In this document: piece by piece, positions 17,575 to 25,632 of the stretch
Layout of the letters: each line of letters begins with the position of its first letter
Numbering within the stretch: the stretch's first letter is position 1
NCBI GenBank assembly: GCA_947475525.1
Contig: CANJMI010000021.1
Location: 1 to 64,000 of the forward strand
Length of the DNA stretch: 64,000 nt
From: Polyangiaceae bacterium
Lineage (GTDB): Bacteria > Myxococcota_A > Polyangia > Polyangiales > Polyangiaceae
Direction of reading: 5' to 3'
The notes under the pieces: generated by a model
Databases searched by the model: none
The model's input: the letters and a program-made list of their open reading frames with translations, nothing else
What the model was told of the DNA's origin: nothing
Program-made: the position numbers and the translations under genes

Positions 17575-17789
17575 ACCCTCGATTCGTCAGAATCGAGGGG
17601 TAAGTAAACAGCCGTTCCCGAATCAAAAGCATGGCAACTCGATGGGCAACTCGATGTCCTCGCCAAATCGGGGACGTCGAGTTGCCCATCGGTTCGATGG
17701 ATTCGGGGAACTAGACCCTCGATTCGTCAGAATCGAGGGGTAAGTAAACAGTTGTGCCCATCGGTTCGATGGATTCGGGGAACGAGACC
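17575..17789. repeat. dispersed hairpin repeat element, copy 2 (one full unit plus an internally deleted unit)
   Basis: Hairpin 1 is CCCTCGATTC (17576-17585) with GAATCGAGGG (17590-17599). Hairpin 2 has an outer stem (GTTCCC-GAATC at 17614-17624 with GATTC-GGGGAAC at 17700-17711) and the same 14-bp inner stem (17640-17653 with 17678-17691) as copy 1. Outer-stem bases differ from copy 1 in a way that keeps the pairing. A second unit at 17715-17789 lacks the middle. It follows a stop codon directly, as at 9336. Confidence 0.9.
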
Positions 17790-17850
17790 CATCACACTCG
17801 AGAGCGCTAGGCGGCGGGGAGGGGCGGGGAGGGCACTTTGCGCCGCGCGT

Positions 17851-18462
17851 TCATTGAGCCAAGCAGGACTCGCCGAGTACGTAGTCCTTCTTGCATTGGC
17901 AGAGGCACGCATTCTTGAAGGGCGGCTCGGCGCACTCGGGAATGACGTTGATGCTCTTCGATGCGGTCCGGCCGTCGCGGTCAGTTATGCTGTACGTAAG
18001 CTCGATCGGCAGACCTGGTATCGCTTGCGATGCCCACTGGTTCGGGCACGTCGGCACGTTGGCCACCGTGGAGATGTCCTCGTCCACCGGGCCACCCCAG
18101 CCATCGCCGGTCGGCACAAGCTTGGTCGTTCGCTCGTCGACGCGCACTTGCTGATTGTTCGCGTCGCGGAGGACGCCTTTCACGGTGACGCCGCACGGCT
18201 CGAGGTTCGTCGCGCGTGCCCCGACGAAGACCACCCACCCTCCTTGCGGCGGCACGATCATCGGGAGCGCGCCACCGTCTTGGAGCGGCTGAATCTTCTT
18301 CGCGGTATCGAGGTAGACAAGCTCCATCTCGATGGGTTTCGCCAGGTCGCCGAGCGGCGCGAGCGTGCATCCCGCGATCGGCGTCTCCGTTGTCTCGTCG
18401 CCACCACACGAAGCGCCGAAGAGCGCAGCGGCGAAGGCTACGGAACCGACGACGAACCGCAT
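17851..18462 (-). CDS. hypothetical lipoprotein, coupled to UnbV gene
   Basis: 203 residues from ATG 18462; the A of this start is shared with the stop of the upstream gene (TGATG). The signal ends in lipobox GASC. The mature part is a predicted beta-sandwich (PPQGGWVVFVGARATNLEPC, LPIELTYSITDRDGRTASKS) with a C-terminal CLCQCKKDYVLGESC knot. I do not recognise the family. Coupling to the FG-GAP/UnbV protein suggests the two lipoproteins act together. Confidence 0.75.
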   Translation of the reverse strand: MRFVVGSVAFAAALFGASCGGDETTETPIAGCTLAPLGDLAKPIEMELVYLDTAKKIQPLQDGGALPMIVPPQGGWVVFVGARATNLEPCGVTVKGVLRDANNQQVRVDERTTKLVPTGDGWGGPVDEDISTVANVPTCPNQWASQAIPGLPIELTYSITDRDGRTASKSINVIPECAEPPFKNACLCQCKKDYVLGESCLAQ

Positions 18463-20267
18463 CACTCCTCGAGGACCATCAGGACCTGGTTCGCCTTGAC
18501 GTTCTTTATGATCTGCGTTTTTCCGGTGGTCCAGTGCACGTGCACTTCCTCGACGGACTGGCGGTCGCCAAGGCCGAAATGCGCACGGTTCCACGACTGC
18601 CCGATCGACCCTTGGGTGCCGATGGTGCGAATCTGCTTCATCTTGCCGAACTCGAAGAGCTGCACTTCGACGCCGATGCCGTCGCGGTTCGATTTTGTGC
18701 CTTCGACGTCCACCACGAGCCATTGGCCCGGGCGCTGCTGGTTCTTCAAATAGCGGAACACGAGCGGGTTGCCTGAGCTCGACAAAATGTCGAGGTCGCC
18801 GTCGCCGTCGGTGTCCGCAACCGCGGTCGTGCCGTAGATGACGTTCGGCGGGGTGTACACGCGGTGCGGAAGTTTCTGGTTCGAGAAGCCCTTGCCGTTC
18901 TCGTTCCAGAACATGAGGTCGTACTGATCCACGATGTCCTGAATATTACCGAACGTGTTCGCCATGGCGACCAAGTCCGGATCGTTTGCGACTACGGCCG
19001 CTGCGTTCACGTAGATGTCGGTCCGCCCGTCGAGATCGAAGTCTTCGGCGATTGGCGCCCAATTCGAGTGAAAATGCGTAGGCGTGGCGATGCCGAGCTG
19101 GAGCCCGCGGTTCTCCAGTTTTCCGTCACCGACGCCCATCCAAAGGTTGTTCGGCCCGATGTCGACGCCGTAAATATCGAGGAGGCCGTCGTTGTTGAAA
19201 TCGCCGATCGTCGCGCCCATCCCGTGGTTGTATTCACCTACGCCCGCCGCGTCCTCGGCGTGGACGTACCCGTTCGGCGTGCTGAGATGCATGTGATTTG
19301 CGTAGTAGTCGTTCGACATGAAGAGATCGGTTTTGCCGTCCCGGTTGATGTCGGCGATCGTCATCGCGTTGGTCGAAGATGGGTACGGCGGCTTCAGCAG
19401 GTTGCCGTCGACCTTGAAGGTCCCATTCCTCTCGTTGTGGTACACGCGCGGGCCTGGGTAGTTGCCACCGGGCACGAGGCAGCGGAAGTCCGCCTCCGAG
19501 GTGAACTTGCACAGGTCGTTGATGGAATTCGGGGTGCCTGACGTGCCGCCTCCCGCGGTAAAGAGCCGGCCGACGACAAAGTCGAGCCAGCCGTCGTGGT
19601 CGTAGTCCCACGCGGTCATCCCGACGACGAGGTGGTCGGGCATCGACGGAAGTTCGATCGCGTCGTTTTGGAGCTCGAACTTAAAGTTGCCTTTGTTCTT
19701 GTAGTACTGGACGAGCACGGACTCGGGTCCCCTGCCGACCGCTGCTTGCACGACATCCGTAAATCCGTCGTTGTCGAAGTCGCCGATGACGCACTTCATT
19801 TCAAACGCGCCATCGTCGAGCGTCGAGATGGGGGGTACGAGGAACTCGCCCCCGGGCAGGCCGCGCATGAACGAGACCTTCCCCGGGAAAGCACCGACGC
19901 TTTGCATCAGGTCGAGGACGCCATCGCGGTCGAAGTCCTCGATGGCGAGGCATGCTCCACCTTTGCCGAAGACTGAGAGCAAGTTCGTCGCGTCGATGAA
20001 GCCATCACGCGGTACCGAAGGAGGCAGCGTACACGAGCCGCACGCCGTGTAGCCGCTGCCGTCGGCCAAGCACGAGTGCACACCGGCGCCGCCCTCCTCG
20101 CATTCGCACCCGAGGGTACGGCCTGGCACGCACGCTTTCGGTGGCGCAGGGCCATCGTCGTTCGTGCACGAGCCAAGCGCGCCGACTCCGACCGCGAGAG
20201 CAAGGACCGTGAGGAGGGATGTCGCGAGCGAGACGCCGAGAGAGAGCCGACGGGTGATGCGATTCAT
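18462..20267 (-). CDS. FG-GAP/VCBS repeat lipoprotein with ASPIC/UnbV C-terminus (paralogue 1)
   Basis: 601 residues from ATG 20267. The signal ends in lipobox LGSC. Next is a six-Cys module CVPGRTLGCECEEGG with CLADGSGYTACGSC. Then come FG-GAP/VCBS repeats with calcium-binding DxDxDG loops (DFDRDGVLDLM, DFDNDGFTDVV, DYDHDGWLDFV, DINRDGKTDLF, DFNNDGLLDIY, DFDLDGRTDIY, DTDGDGDLDIL). The last 80 residues are an ASPIC/UnbV domain (SNRDGIGVEVQLFEFG, HFGLGDRQSVEEVHVHW). This architecture forms a surface propeller; the ligand is unknown. Transcribed divergently from the monooxygenase-like gene at 20373. Confidence 0.92.
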   Translation of the reverse strand: MNRITRRLSLGVSLATSLLTVLALAVGVGALGSCTNDDGPAPPKACVPGRTLGCECEEGGAGVHSCLADGSGYTACGSCTLPPSVPRDGFIDATNLLSVFGKGGACLAIEDFDRDGVLDLMQSVGAFPGKVSFMRGLPGGEFLVPPISTLDDGAFEMKCVIGDFDNDGFTDVVQAAVGRGPESVLVQYYKNKGNFKFELQNDAIELPSMPDHLVVGMTAWDYDHDGWLDFVVGRLFTAGGGTSGTPNSINDLCKFTSEADFRCLVPGGNYPGPRVYHNERNGTFKVDGNLLKPPYPSSTNAMTIADINRDGKTDLFMSNDYYANHMHLSTPNGYVHAEDAAGVGEYNHGMGATIGDFNNDGLLDIYGVDIGPNNLWMGVGDGKLENRGLQLGIATPTHFHSNWAPIAEDFDLDGRTDIYVNAAAVVANDPDLVAMANTFGNIQDIVDQYDLMFWNENGKGFSNQKLPHRVYTPPNVIYGTTAVADTDGDGDLDILSSSGNPLVFRYLKNQQRPGQWLVVDVEGTKSNRDGIGVEVQLFEFGKMKQIRTIGTQGSIGQSWNRAHFGLGDRQSVEEVHVHWTTGKTQIIKNVKANQVLMVLEE

Positions 20268-20372
20268 GCGGTGCTCCGGATTCCTTTCAACGGGACGCTT
20301 TGAACGGGACGCCAAGGCGAGCTTCTTAACTTTACTACGGCGACGCCTCTAAGATCAGCTATCTTTCTCGCT

Positions 20373-21449
20373 ATGCGCGCCCTCGCCCTCGCCCTGGCAT
20401 TCGCTCTCGGTTGCGCCGGCTGCGGAGGAGAACCCGCACACTCGACCGGCCCGTTGCTCGCGCCGCCGCCTCTGGGAGAGGGGCTCCAACTCTCGACCGG
20501 AGACTTCGAAGTGCCCGCGGGCACCGACGTTCAGGCGTGTTATTTTTTCAAAGTCAGCGAGCTGGCCGAGAAATTCGGCTACTCGCCGTCGGAGCCGTTG
20601 CTCCTGCATCGCACGCAGATTGCGTACAAGGTGGGCAGCCACCACATGAACATCTTCCGGGTTCGGACGATCTCGGCTCTCGACCCGGCGAACGGGGACG
20701 TTCAGGTCAGTATCAACGGCAACCATCCTTGCGCGTTCAGCACCAACTGGGCGGATTGGCCGCTTGTCGCGAACAATCAAGCGCCCGGTGACTTTGACTG
20801 GACCTACCCCGAAGGCGTTGGCAACGAGCTTATGCCCGACGAAACGCTGATGCTTCAGAGCCACTACGTCAACACGACCTCGCAGACGACGCCCGATGGC
20901 GCGCGCGCTGACATCAACCTCTGGACGATGCGGAAGAGCGAGATGCAGTGGTCCCTCGGCACGGTTTTCGCGACAAAACAGTCGATTCGCGTGTGCCAGT
21001 CGAACCCGTCGCCGACGTTCTCCGGCTCGTGCCAGTTGAACAGCCCCGCCCCCGTGAAACTCGTCGGCGCGAACGGCCACTTTCACACTCGTGGGAGGGA
21101 ATTCGGCATGTACACGTGGGACGGCAAGACCACCGAGACCCCTCCCGAGTCGGCGCGCTTCTACACCTCGCTCGAGTGGAATGAACCGCCGATGGCGCGC
21201 TCTCCGGAGCTCTCCGCCGAGGTCCCCGCATTCGGTGGGTTTTGGTACACGTGCGCGTACGAGTGGGCGGCACCCAAACCCTCGATTGGCTGCAACGGGC
21301 TGAACAAGCTCGACAAAGAAGGGGACAACAAAACCCCCGACGCGTCTCTCGATTGCTGCTACACGTTTGGCAACACGGTCGACGGCGCCGAACACTGCAA
21401 CAGCTTCGTTTATTATTACCCGAAGCAGGATGACGTCCGCTGTTTCTGA
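20373..21449 (+). CDS. copper type II monooxygenase-like lipoprotein (PHM/DBH fold)
   Basis: 358 residues from ATG 20373. The signal ends in lipobox GCAGC. The motifs match copper type II, ascorbate-dependent monooxygenases: His90-His91 in KVGSHHMNIF and His164 in LQSHYVN for the first copper, and His236-x-His238 in NGHFHTRG for the second. The third ligand of the second site, a Met in the eukaryotic enzymes, is not certain. Bacterial members occur in myxobacteria with unknown substrates. Eight or more Cys suggest an extracellular, disulfide-bonded protein. It sits between two UnbV paralogues and overlaps the next start by four bases (CTGA at 21446), so it may act with that protein. Confidence 0.75.
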   Translation: MRALALALAFALGCAGCGGEPAHSTGPLLAPPPLGEGLQLSTGDFEVPAGTDVQACYFFKVSELAEKFGYSPSEPLLLHRTQIAYKVGSHHMNIFRVRTISALDPANGDVQVSINGNHPCAFSTNWADWPLVANNQAPGDFDWTYPEGVGNELMPDETLMLQSHYVNTTSQTTPDGARADINLWTMRKSEMQWSLGTVFATKQSIRVCQSNPSPTFSGSCQLNSPAPVKLVGANGHFHTRGREFGMYTWDGKTTETPPESARFYTSLEWNEPPMARSPELSAEVPAFGGFWYTCAYEWAAPKPSIGCNGLNKLDKEGDNKTPDASLDCCYTFGNTVDGAEHCNSFVYYYPKQDDVRCF

Positions 21450-23236
21450 CGCGCCTCGCCACAGCGTTGCTTCCCCTCGCACTCACCTGCGGCGGTGACC
21501 CGGTCGTTGCGGCGTGCGTGCCCGGCCGCACCGTGGCTTGTGACTGCGAAGCCGGGGCGGCTCGTGGCCTGCAGACGTGTCGTCCCGACGGCGCCGGTTT
21601 CGGTGCTTGCGCTGCGTGCGTCGAGACGCCGATTGTGTTTGACGCGCATTTTGTGGAGGTCTCGAGCGAGGCCAAGGTCGGCTACCACGAGGGTGAGCCG
21701 ATCGACGGGCAAAGCAATTGCGTCATCGAGAGCTTTTGCGAGTTCAACTTGTTCACCGGCGCGGTTGCCGTCGGAGACTACGACTCCGACGGCTGGCCCG
21801 ACCTCTGGGTGAGCCGCCGCTCGAATACGCCCGTGCTCTTTCGCAATCAGGGAGACGGCACGTTCGTCGACGTGACCGCCAACGCCGGGCTCGCAATTTC
21901 GGGCAACTGGAACGGTGCCGCGTGGCTCGACGTCGACAACGATGGAGACCTCGACCTCGCCGCGCTCACGTTCGGCGATGACCGCTATTTCCTCTTCATC
22001 AACGACGGCAACGGGCACTTTGCCGACGAAGCCGAGGCTCGCGGTACCGCGTTCGACGACGGGGCGCTCAAGCTCTCGATGAGCGTGGCCGTTGGCGACT
22101 ACGACCGCGACGGCTGGCTCGATCTCCACGTCACCGAGTGGAGCGCGAAGGGCGTCCTTCCCCAAGCGCAAGGGCACCAGTTTCTCGATCCGAAACGCCC
22201 CGGGCATACACGCCTTCTGCACAACCGGGGTGCCGCTGCGCCGGGCCACTTCGAGGACGTCACCGAGCCGGCCGGCGCCCTGACGGATCCCCCCGCCGCC
22301 GACGGGACCTATGCCAACGTCTTTGCTCACGGGACCGCGTTCGCCGACTTCGACGGCGACGATTGGCCCGAGCTCGCGGTCAGCGGAGACTTCGGAACGA
22401 GTCGGTTTTTTTGGAATAATTCGGGCAAATTCGAAGAATCATCGGTGGCGTCTGGCGTTGCCAAAGACCGCTTCGGGATGGGCTCATCGATCGCCGACAT
22501 CGACGGCGACGGGCGTCTCGATTGGCTCGTCACCTCGATCTCGGGAGCGCCCTCCTGCGTGCAAGGCGTCTGCCTCATCGGCGAGAGCGGCAATCACCTT
22601 TACCGCGCGCGCGACGACCGCATGTTTGAGGATGTCGGCGAGGCCTGGCTTCTCCACGACGGCTTCTGGGCGTGGGGCGCCGCGATGTTTGACCAGGACA
22701 ATGATGGTGACCTCGACGTCGTGCAGACGAACGGCGCCGACTACCCGATGATCCAGTCAAATTCGTATTTCGCGACTGACCCGAACCGCTTTTGGAAGAA
22801 CGAGGCCGGTACGTTTGTTGAGCGCTCCGATGCCCTCGGAATTTCCGACACGCGCCGCGGCAAGGGTTTGGTCACGCTCGATTTCGATCGCGACGGCGAT
22901 CTCGACGTCTTCGTCGTCAACAACTCCGACACCCCATCGCTCTTTCGCAACGACGGCGCCCACGGCGACTGGCTCCGCGTCCGCGTGCTCGGGCCCGGCG
23001 GTCGTGACGCGACGGGCGCCCGCGTGACGATTCGGAAAGCCGCAACCCTCCCGCCGCGAGTCGCGTTCGTCGGCGTCGGCACTCACTTCTTGGGCCAGAG
23101 CGAGAGCATCGTACACTTTGGCCTCGGAGCCCAAACGGGACCCGTAGCCGAGGTCGAGGTCCACTGGGCGGACTCCGGGACAACCAAGGTCCTAACGGAC
23201 GTCGAAAAAAACCAAGTGCTCGTCGTCGAGCCGTGA
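21446..23236 (+). CDS. FG-GAP/VCBS repeat lipoprotein with ASPIC/UnbV C-terminus (paralogue 2)
   Basis: About 596 residues. No ATG or GTG lies between the in-frame stop at 21431 and the lipobox. The likely start is CTG 21446, overlapping the upstream stop as CTGA and giving a signal LTRLATALLPLALTC; TTG 21467 would leave too short a signal. Then come the Cys module CVPGRTVACDCEAG with CAACVE, calcium-loop repeats (DYDSDGWPDLW, DVDNDGDLDLA, DYDRDGWLDLH, DIDGDGRLDWL, DQDNDGDLDVV, DFDRDGDLDVF), and an ASPIC/UnbV tail (HFGLGAQTGPVAEVEVHW). Probably expressed with the monooxygenase-like protein as a surface pair. Confidence 0.88.
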   Translation: MTRLATALLPLALTCGGDPVVAACVPGRTVACDCEAGAARGLQTCRPDGAGFGACAACVETPIVFDAHFVEVSSEAKVGYHEGEPIDGQSNCVIESFCEFNLFTGAVAVGDYDSDGWPDLWVSRRSNTPVLFRNQGDGTFVDVTANAGLAISGNWNGAAWLDVDNDGDLDLAALTFGDDRYFLFINDGNGHFADEAEARGTAFDDGALKLSMSVAVGDYDRDGWLDLHVTEWSAKGVLPQAQGHQFLDPKRPGHTRLLHNRGAAAPGHFEDVTEPAGALTDPPAADGTYANVFAHGTAFADFDGDDWPELAVSGDFGTSRFFWNNSGKFEESSVASGVAKDRFGMGSSIADIDGDGRLDWLVTSISGAPSCVQGVCLIGESGNHLYRARDDRMFEDVGEAWLLHDGFWAWGAAMFDQDNDGDLDVVQTNGADYPMIQSNSYFATDPNRFWKNEAGTFVERSDALGISDTRRGKGLVTLDFDRDGDLDVFVVNNSDTPSLFRNDGAHGDWLRVRVLGPGGRDATGARVTIRKAATLPPRVAFVGVGTHFLGQSESIVHFGLGAQTGPVAEVEVHWADSGTTKVLTDVEKNQVLVVEP

Positions 23237-23300
23237 CGCGCCCGTTTGACAGACCAGCCACTACCGCCCCCGCAACGGCCCGTGCTATCTTGAGAGACCC

Positions 23301-24242
23301 GTGGCAGAAAAACCGATGACGAGCGACAACGACAACCGACCTCGAGACTTCGATCGACCTCGGGACTTCGACCGACCGGCGTCGACGGGGGTGGACAACA
23401 AACTTCTGATGGCGGTGGGCGTCGGCGTGCTTTTCGGCGCTCTCGGTGCGTACGCGTACCTTTCGTCGAGCTATCAGTTCGTCCCGAAGGACGAATACAA
23501 GCAATTGCTGCGCGGGGCCTTGCCGGTTGCCGACACGGCGGTTGTGCCCGTCGCGCATGGTCCGGCGCCGCAGAACAATTCGTCTCCGCAGAACAACGCT
23601 TCTCCGCTGCCAAACAACGATGCGGGCCGCGACCGCGGTGGCGATCGCGATCGAGGCCGAGGCAGTGAAGATGGCGGCGGCTCGGATCGTCCGCCTCCGG
23701 CTACGGGTGAGTACATCGGCGAGGTCGAGCAGTTCGACCTCGCGGGGTCGGCAGCGAAGGGCGCGGAAGGCGCGAAAATCACGCTGATTGAGTTCAGCGA
23801 CTTCGAGTGCCCGGCGTGCGAGCATTGGGCTCCGGAGGTCGTCGACCTCTTCAAGGAGCGTTCGACGAAACTACGGCTCGTGTTCAAGCACGCCGTACTC
23901 CCCGATCACAAAGACGCGCGCAACGCGGCGCACGCGTCGGAAGCCGCGAAGCTTCAAGGTAAATTCTGGGAATACTCCGAGGTTCTATTCAAGAACAACA
24001 AGGCGTTGGCGAAGACCGATCTCGTTCGCTACGCGCAGCAGGTCGGCCTCGACCTCGAGAAGTTCAAGCGCGACCTGGAGTCGCCCGAAGTGCGCGACAT
24101 CGTGAACCGCGACGTCAAGGAAGGCGAGCGTTCAATCGCTCGTTCGAAGCGCGCGGGCGTGCCGGCGTTCTTCATCAACGGCCGCCGCGCCGACGTGAAC
24201 TCGCCGCAGCAGCTTGCAACCTTGCTGGATGACGTGAAATAG
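23301..24242 (+). CDS. membrane-anchored DsbA-like thiol-disulfide oxidoreductase
   Basis: 313 residues from GTG 23301 (ATG 23316 is an alternative). The short N-terminus repeats RPRDFD, then a single membrane helix (residues about 34-55, LMAVGVGVLFGALGAYAYL). A low-complexity Asn/Arg/Asp/Gly linker leads to a thioredoxin-fold domain at about 148-313. The active site is CPAC (Cys170, Cys173) in FSDFECPACEHW, followed by a helical insert and the cis-Pro loop RAGVPAFFING. This is the DsbA/BdbD group that introduces disulfides in exported proteins, which fits the many Cys-rich lipoproteins nearby. The 3' end carries a 17-bp direct duplication. Confidence 0.9.
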   Translation: MAEKPMTSDNDNRPRDFDRPRDFDRPASTGVDNKLLMAVGVGVLFGALGAYAYLSSSYQFVPKDEYKQLLRGALPVADTAVVPVAHGPAPQNNSSPQNNASPLPNNDAGRDRGGDRDRGRGSEDGGGSDRPPPATGEYIGEVEQFDLAGSAAKGAEGAKITLIEFSDFECPACEHWAPEVVDLFKERSTKLRLVFKHAVLPDHKDARNAAHASEAAKLQGKFWEYSEVLFKNNKALAKTDLVRYAQQVGLDLEKFKRDLESPEVRDIVNRDVKEGERSIARSKRAGVPAFFINGRRADVNSPQQLATLLDDVK

Positions 24243-24261
24243 ATTTGCTGGATGACGTGAA
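24222..24261. repeat. 17-bp direct repeat at the 3' end of the DsbA-like gene
   Basis: ttgctggatgacgtgaa occurs at 24222-24238 and again at 24245-24261, period 23. The first copy encodes the last codons before the TAG stop; the second lies just beyond it. A small tandem duplication. Confidence 0.9.
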
Positions 24262-24350
24262 GTAAACGGTAACCGTTCGGCCATCGACGCGTAAGCACGG
24301 TGACCCCAAGGAAGCCATTACGGGTTCAAACGAACACGAGGAGACGAAAC

Positions 24351-24911
24351 ATGACGAGCCGAATCTCAGGGGTAGCGCTTCTGGCTGTGATGGCGTTGGG
24401 GTGCTCGAGCAAGAGCGACACGACGCCAGGTGCGGCGTCCGCGAGCTTGCAGGGGGCTCAGCCTCCCGCGGGTGCCGTGGCGCCGAACGGGGCCGCGCCA
24501 GTGACGGACGCGTCGCAACCACCGGGAGCTGGGCGCCAGAACCCCGGCATCGTGAATCCAGGCGGTGCCACGCCACCTGCCGCAGGCGGCGATCCCGCGG
24601 CTGCGGGCACCGGCGCACCCGGCGGCGCAGGCGAGGCGACCCCGAAGGAGCTTGAGGAAGGCTGCAAGGCTCTCTGCACCCGCGCGGTCTCTTGCATGCC
24701 CGCGAGCGAAGGCAAGGGGGCGAAGATGACCGAGGGGACGTGCGTCTCGAGCTGCACGACGCCGCCGAGTGGCAAGGCGGCCCCTCGCGACGCTGTCGCG
24801 AAGATGACGAAGTGCGCGGTCATCACCAACTGCAACGAGTTCAACACGTGCATGGCAGCACCCGCGCCGGGCGCGACCCCGCCGGGCGCGCCTCAGCCCC
24901 CGGCGCATTGA
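24351..24911 (+). CDS. small Cys-containing lipoprotein
   Basis: 186 residues from ATG 24351, with GAGGAGA about eight bases upstream. The signal MTSRISGVALLAVMALGC gives a lipobox. A long Gly/Pro/Ala linker (residues about 20-100) leads to a short helical domain with six Cys (GCKALCTRAVSC, GTCVSSC, KCAVITNCNEFNTC). The C-x3-C spacing recalls the C-terminal domain of the proteins at 25006 and 33315. No function can be assigned. Confidence 0.75.
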   Translation: MTSRISGVALLAVMALGCSSKSDTTPGAASASLQGAQPPAGAVAPNGAAPVTDASQPPGAGRQNPGIVNPGGATPPAAGGDPAAAGTGAPGGAGEATPKELEEGCKALCTRAVSCMPASEGKGAKMTEGTCVSSCTTPPSGKAAPRDAVAKMTKCAVITNCNEFNTCMAAPAPGATPPGAPQPPAH

Positions 24912-25005
24912 GCGGCCGGTCATCGAATGAGGATGGGGTGTCGGATGCGTGCACGCCGCCGCCGACTCCTCCCGTCCGGTTTGCTTGCTTTCTGTGGGGA
25001 AAATC

Positions 25006-25602
25006 GTGAATTCCTTCGTTAAATTGAGTTTTTGCGGTTTGGCGCTCGCGGCGCTCTACGCGTGTGGCACCAAGACCGGCGCCGCGACGGCGTGCCCCCC
25101 GAATCAGTCGGTGGCGTGCAACTGCCCGGGGACCAGCGTGCCCGGGGCCCAGGTCTGCCTCGAGGACGGCAGCGGCTTTGACATGTGCGTCTGCGAAGGC
25201 GTCGGCGGGGGCGGTCCCTCCAGCGGCATGACCTCGACGACCCCCAGCAGCTCGTCTCAGGGCGCCCCGTCTTCGGCCACTGGCTTCACCACCAGCGGCG
25301 CCGGCGGTAGCGATCCCAACAAAGGCGCGTGCGATACGGGGGCCACGTGCTCGGTGTGCCAGGCGTCTCCGTGTGCGATCGCCATCTGCAAGAACGAAAA
25401 AAGCAACTGCGAAAACAACCCTGCGTGCAGCGGTCTCTTCGAGTGTGTTCAGGCCTGCGCGGTGATGGATTCCGCTTGTTTCAATGAGTGCATTCAGCAG
25501 TTCATGGGCGGCACGACCGACCTCATCGCGTACTTTACCTGCACGGCCTGCAAACCCGGACCTTGTGCCGGGGACTGCAAAGGTTCGCTGCAGTGCCAGT
25601 AG
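25006..25602 (+). CDS. Cys-rich lipoprotein (paralogue of 33315-33944)
   Basis: 198 residues from GTG 25006, which has GGGG five bases upstream; GTG 24994 is possible. The lipoprotein signal ends in LYAC. A six-Cys module (CPPNQSVACNCPG, CLEDGSGFDMCVC) is followed by a Ser/Thr/Gly linker and a C-terminal helical domain of about 85 residues with fourteen Cys (CSVCQASPCAIAIC, CSGLFECVQAC, CFNEC, CTACKPGPCAGDC). The gene at 33315-33944 has the same three-part layout. It lies 30 bases before the third UnbV gene and is probably co-transcribed with it. Confidence 0.78.
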   Translation: MNSFVKLSFCGLALAALYACGTKTGAATACPPNQSVACNCPGTSVPGAQVCLEDGSGFDMCVCEGVGGGGPSSGMTSTTPSSSSQGAPSSATGFTTSGAGGSDPNKGACDTGATCSVCQASPCAIAICKNEKSNCENNPACSGLFECVQACAVMDSACFNECIQQFMGGTTDLIAYFTCTACKPGPCAGDCKGSLQCQ

Positions 25603-25632
25603 GCGAATAACCCAACACAACTTCGAGGATAG

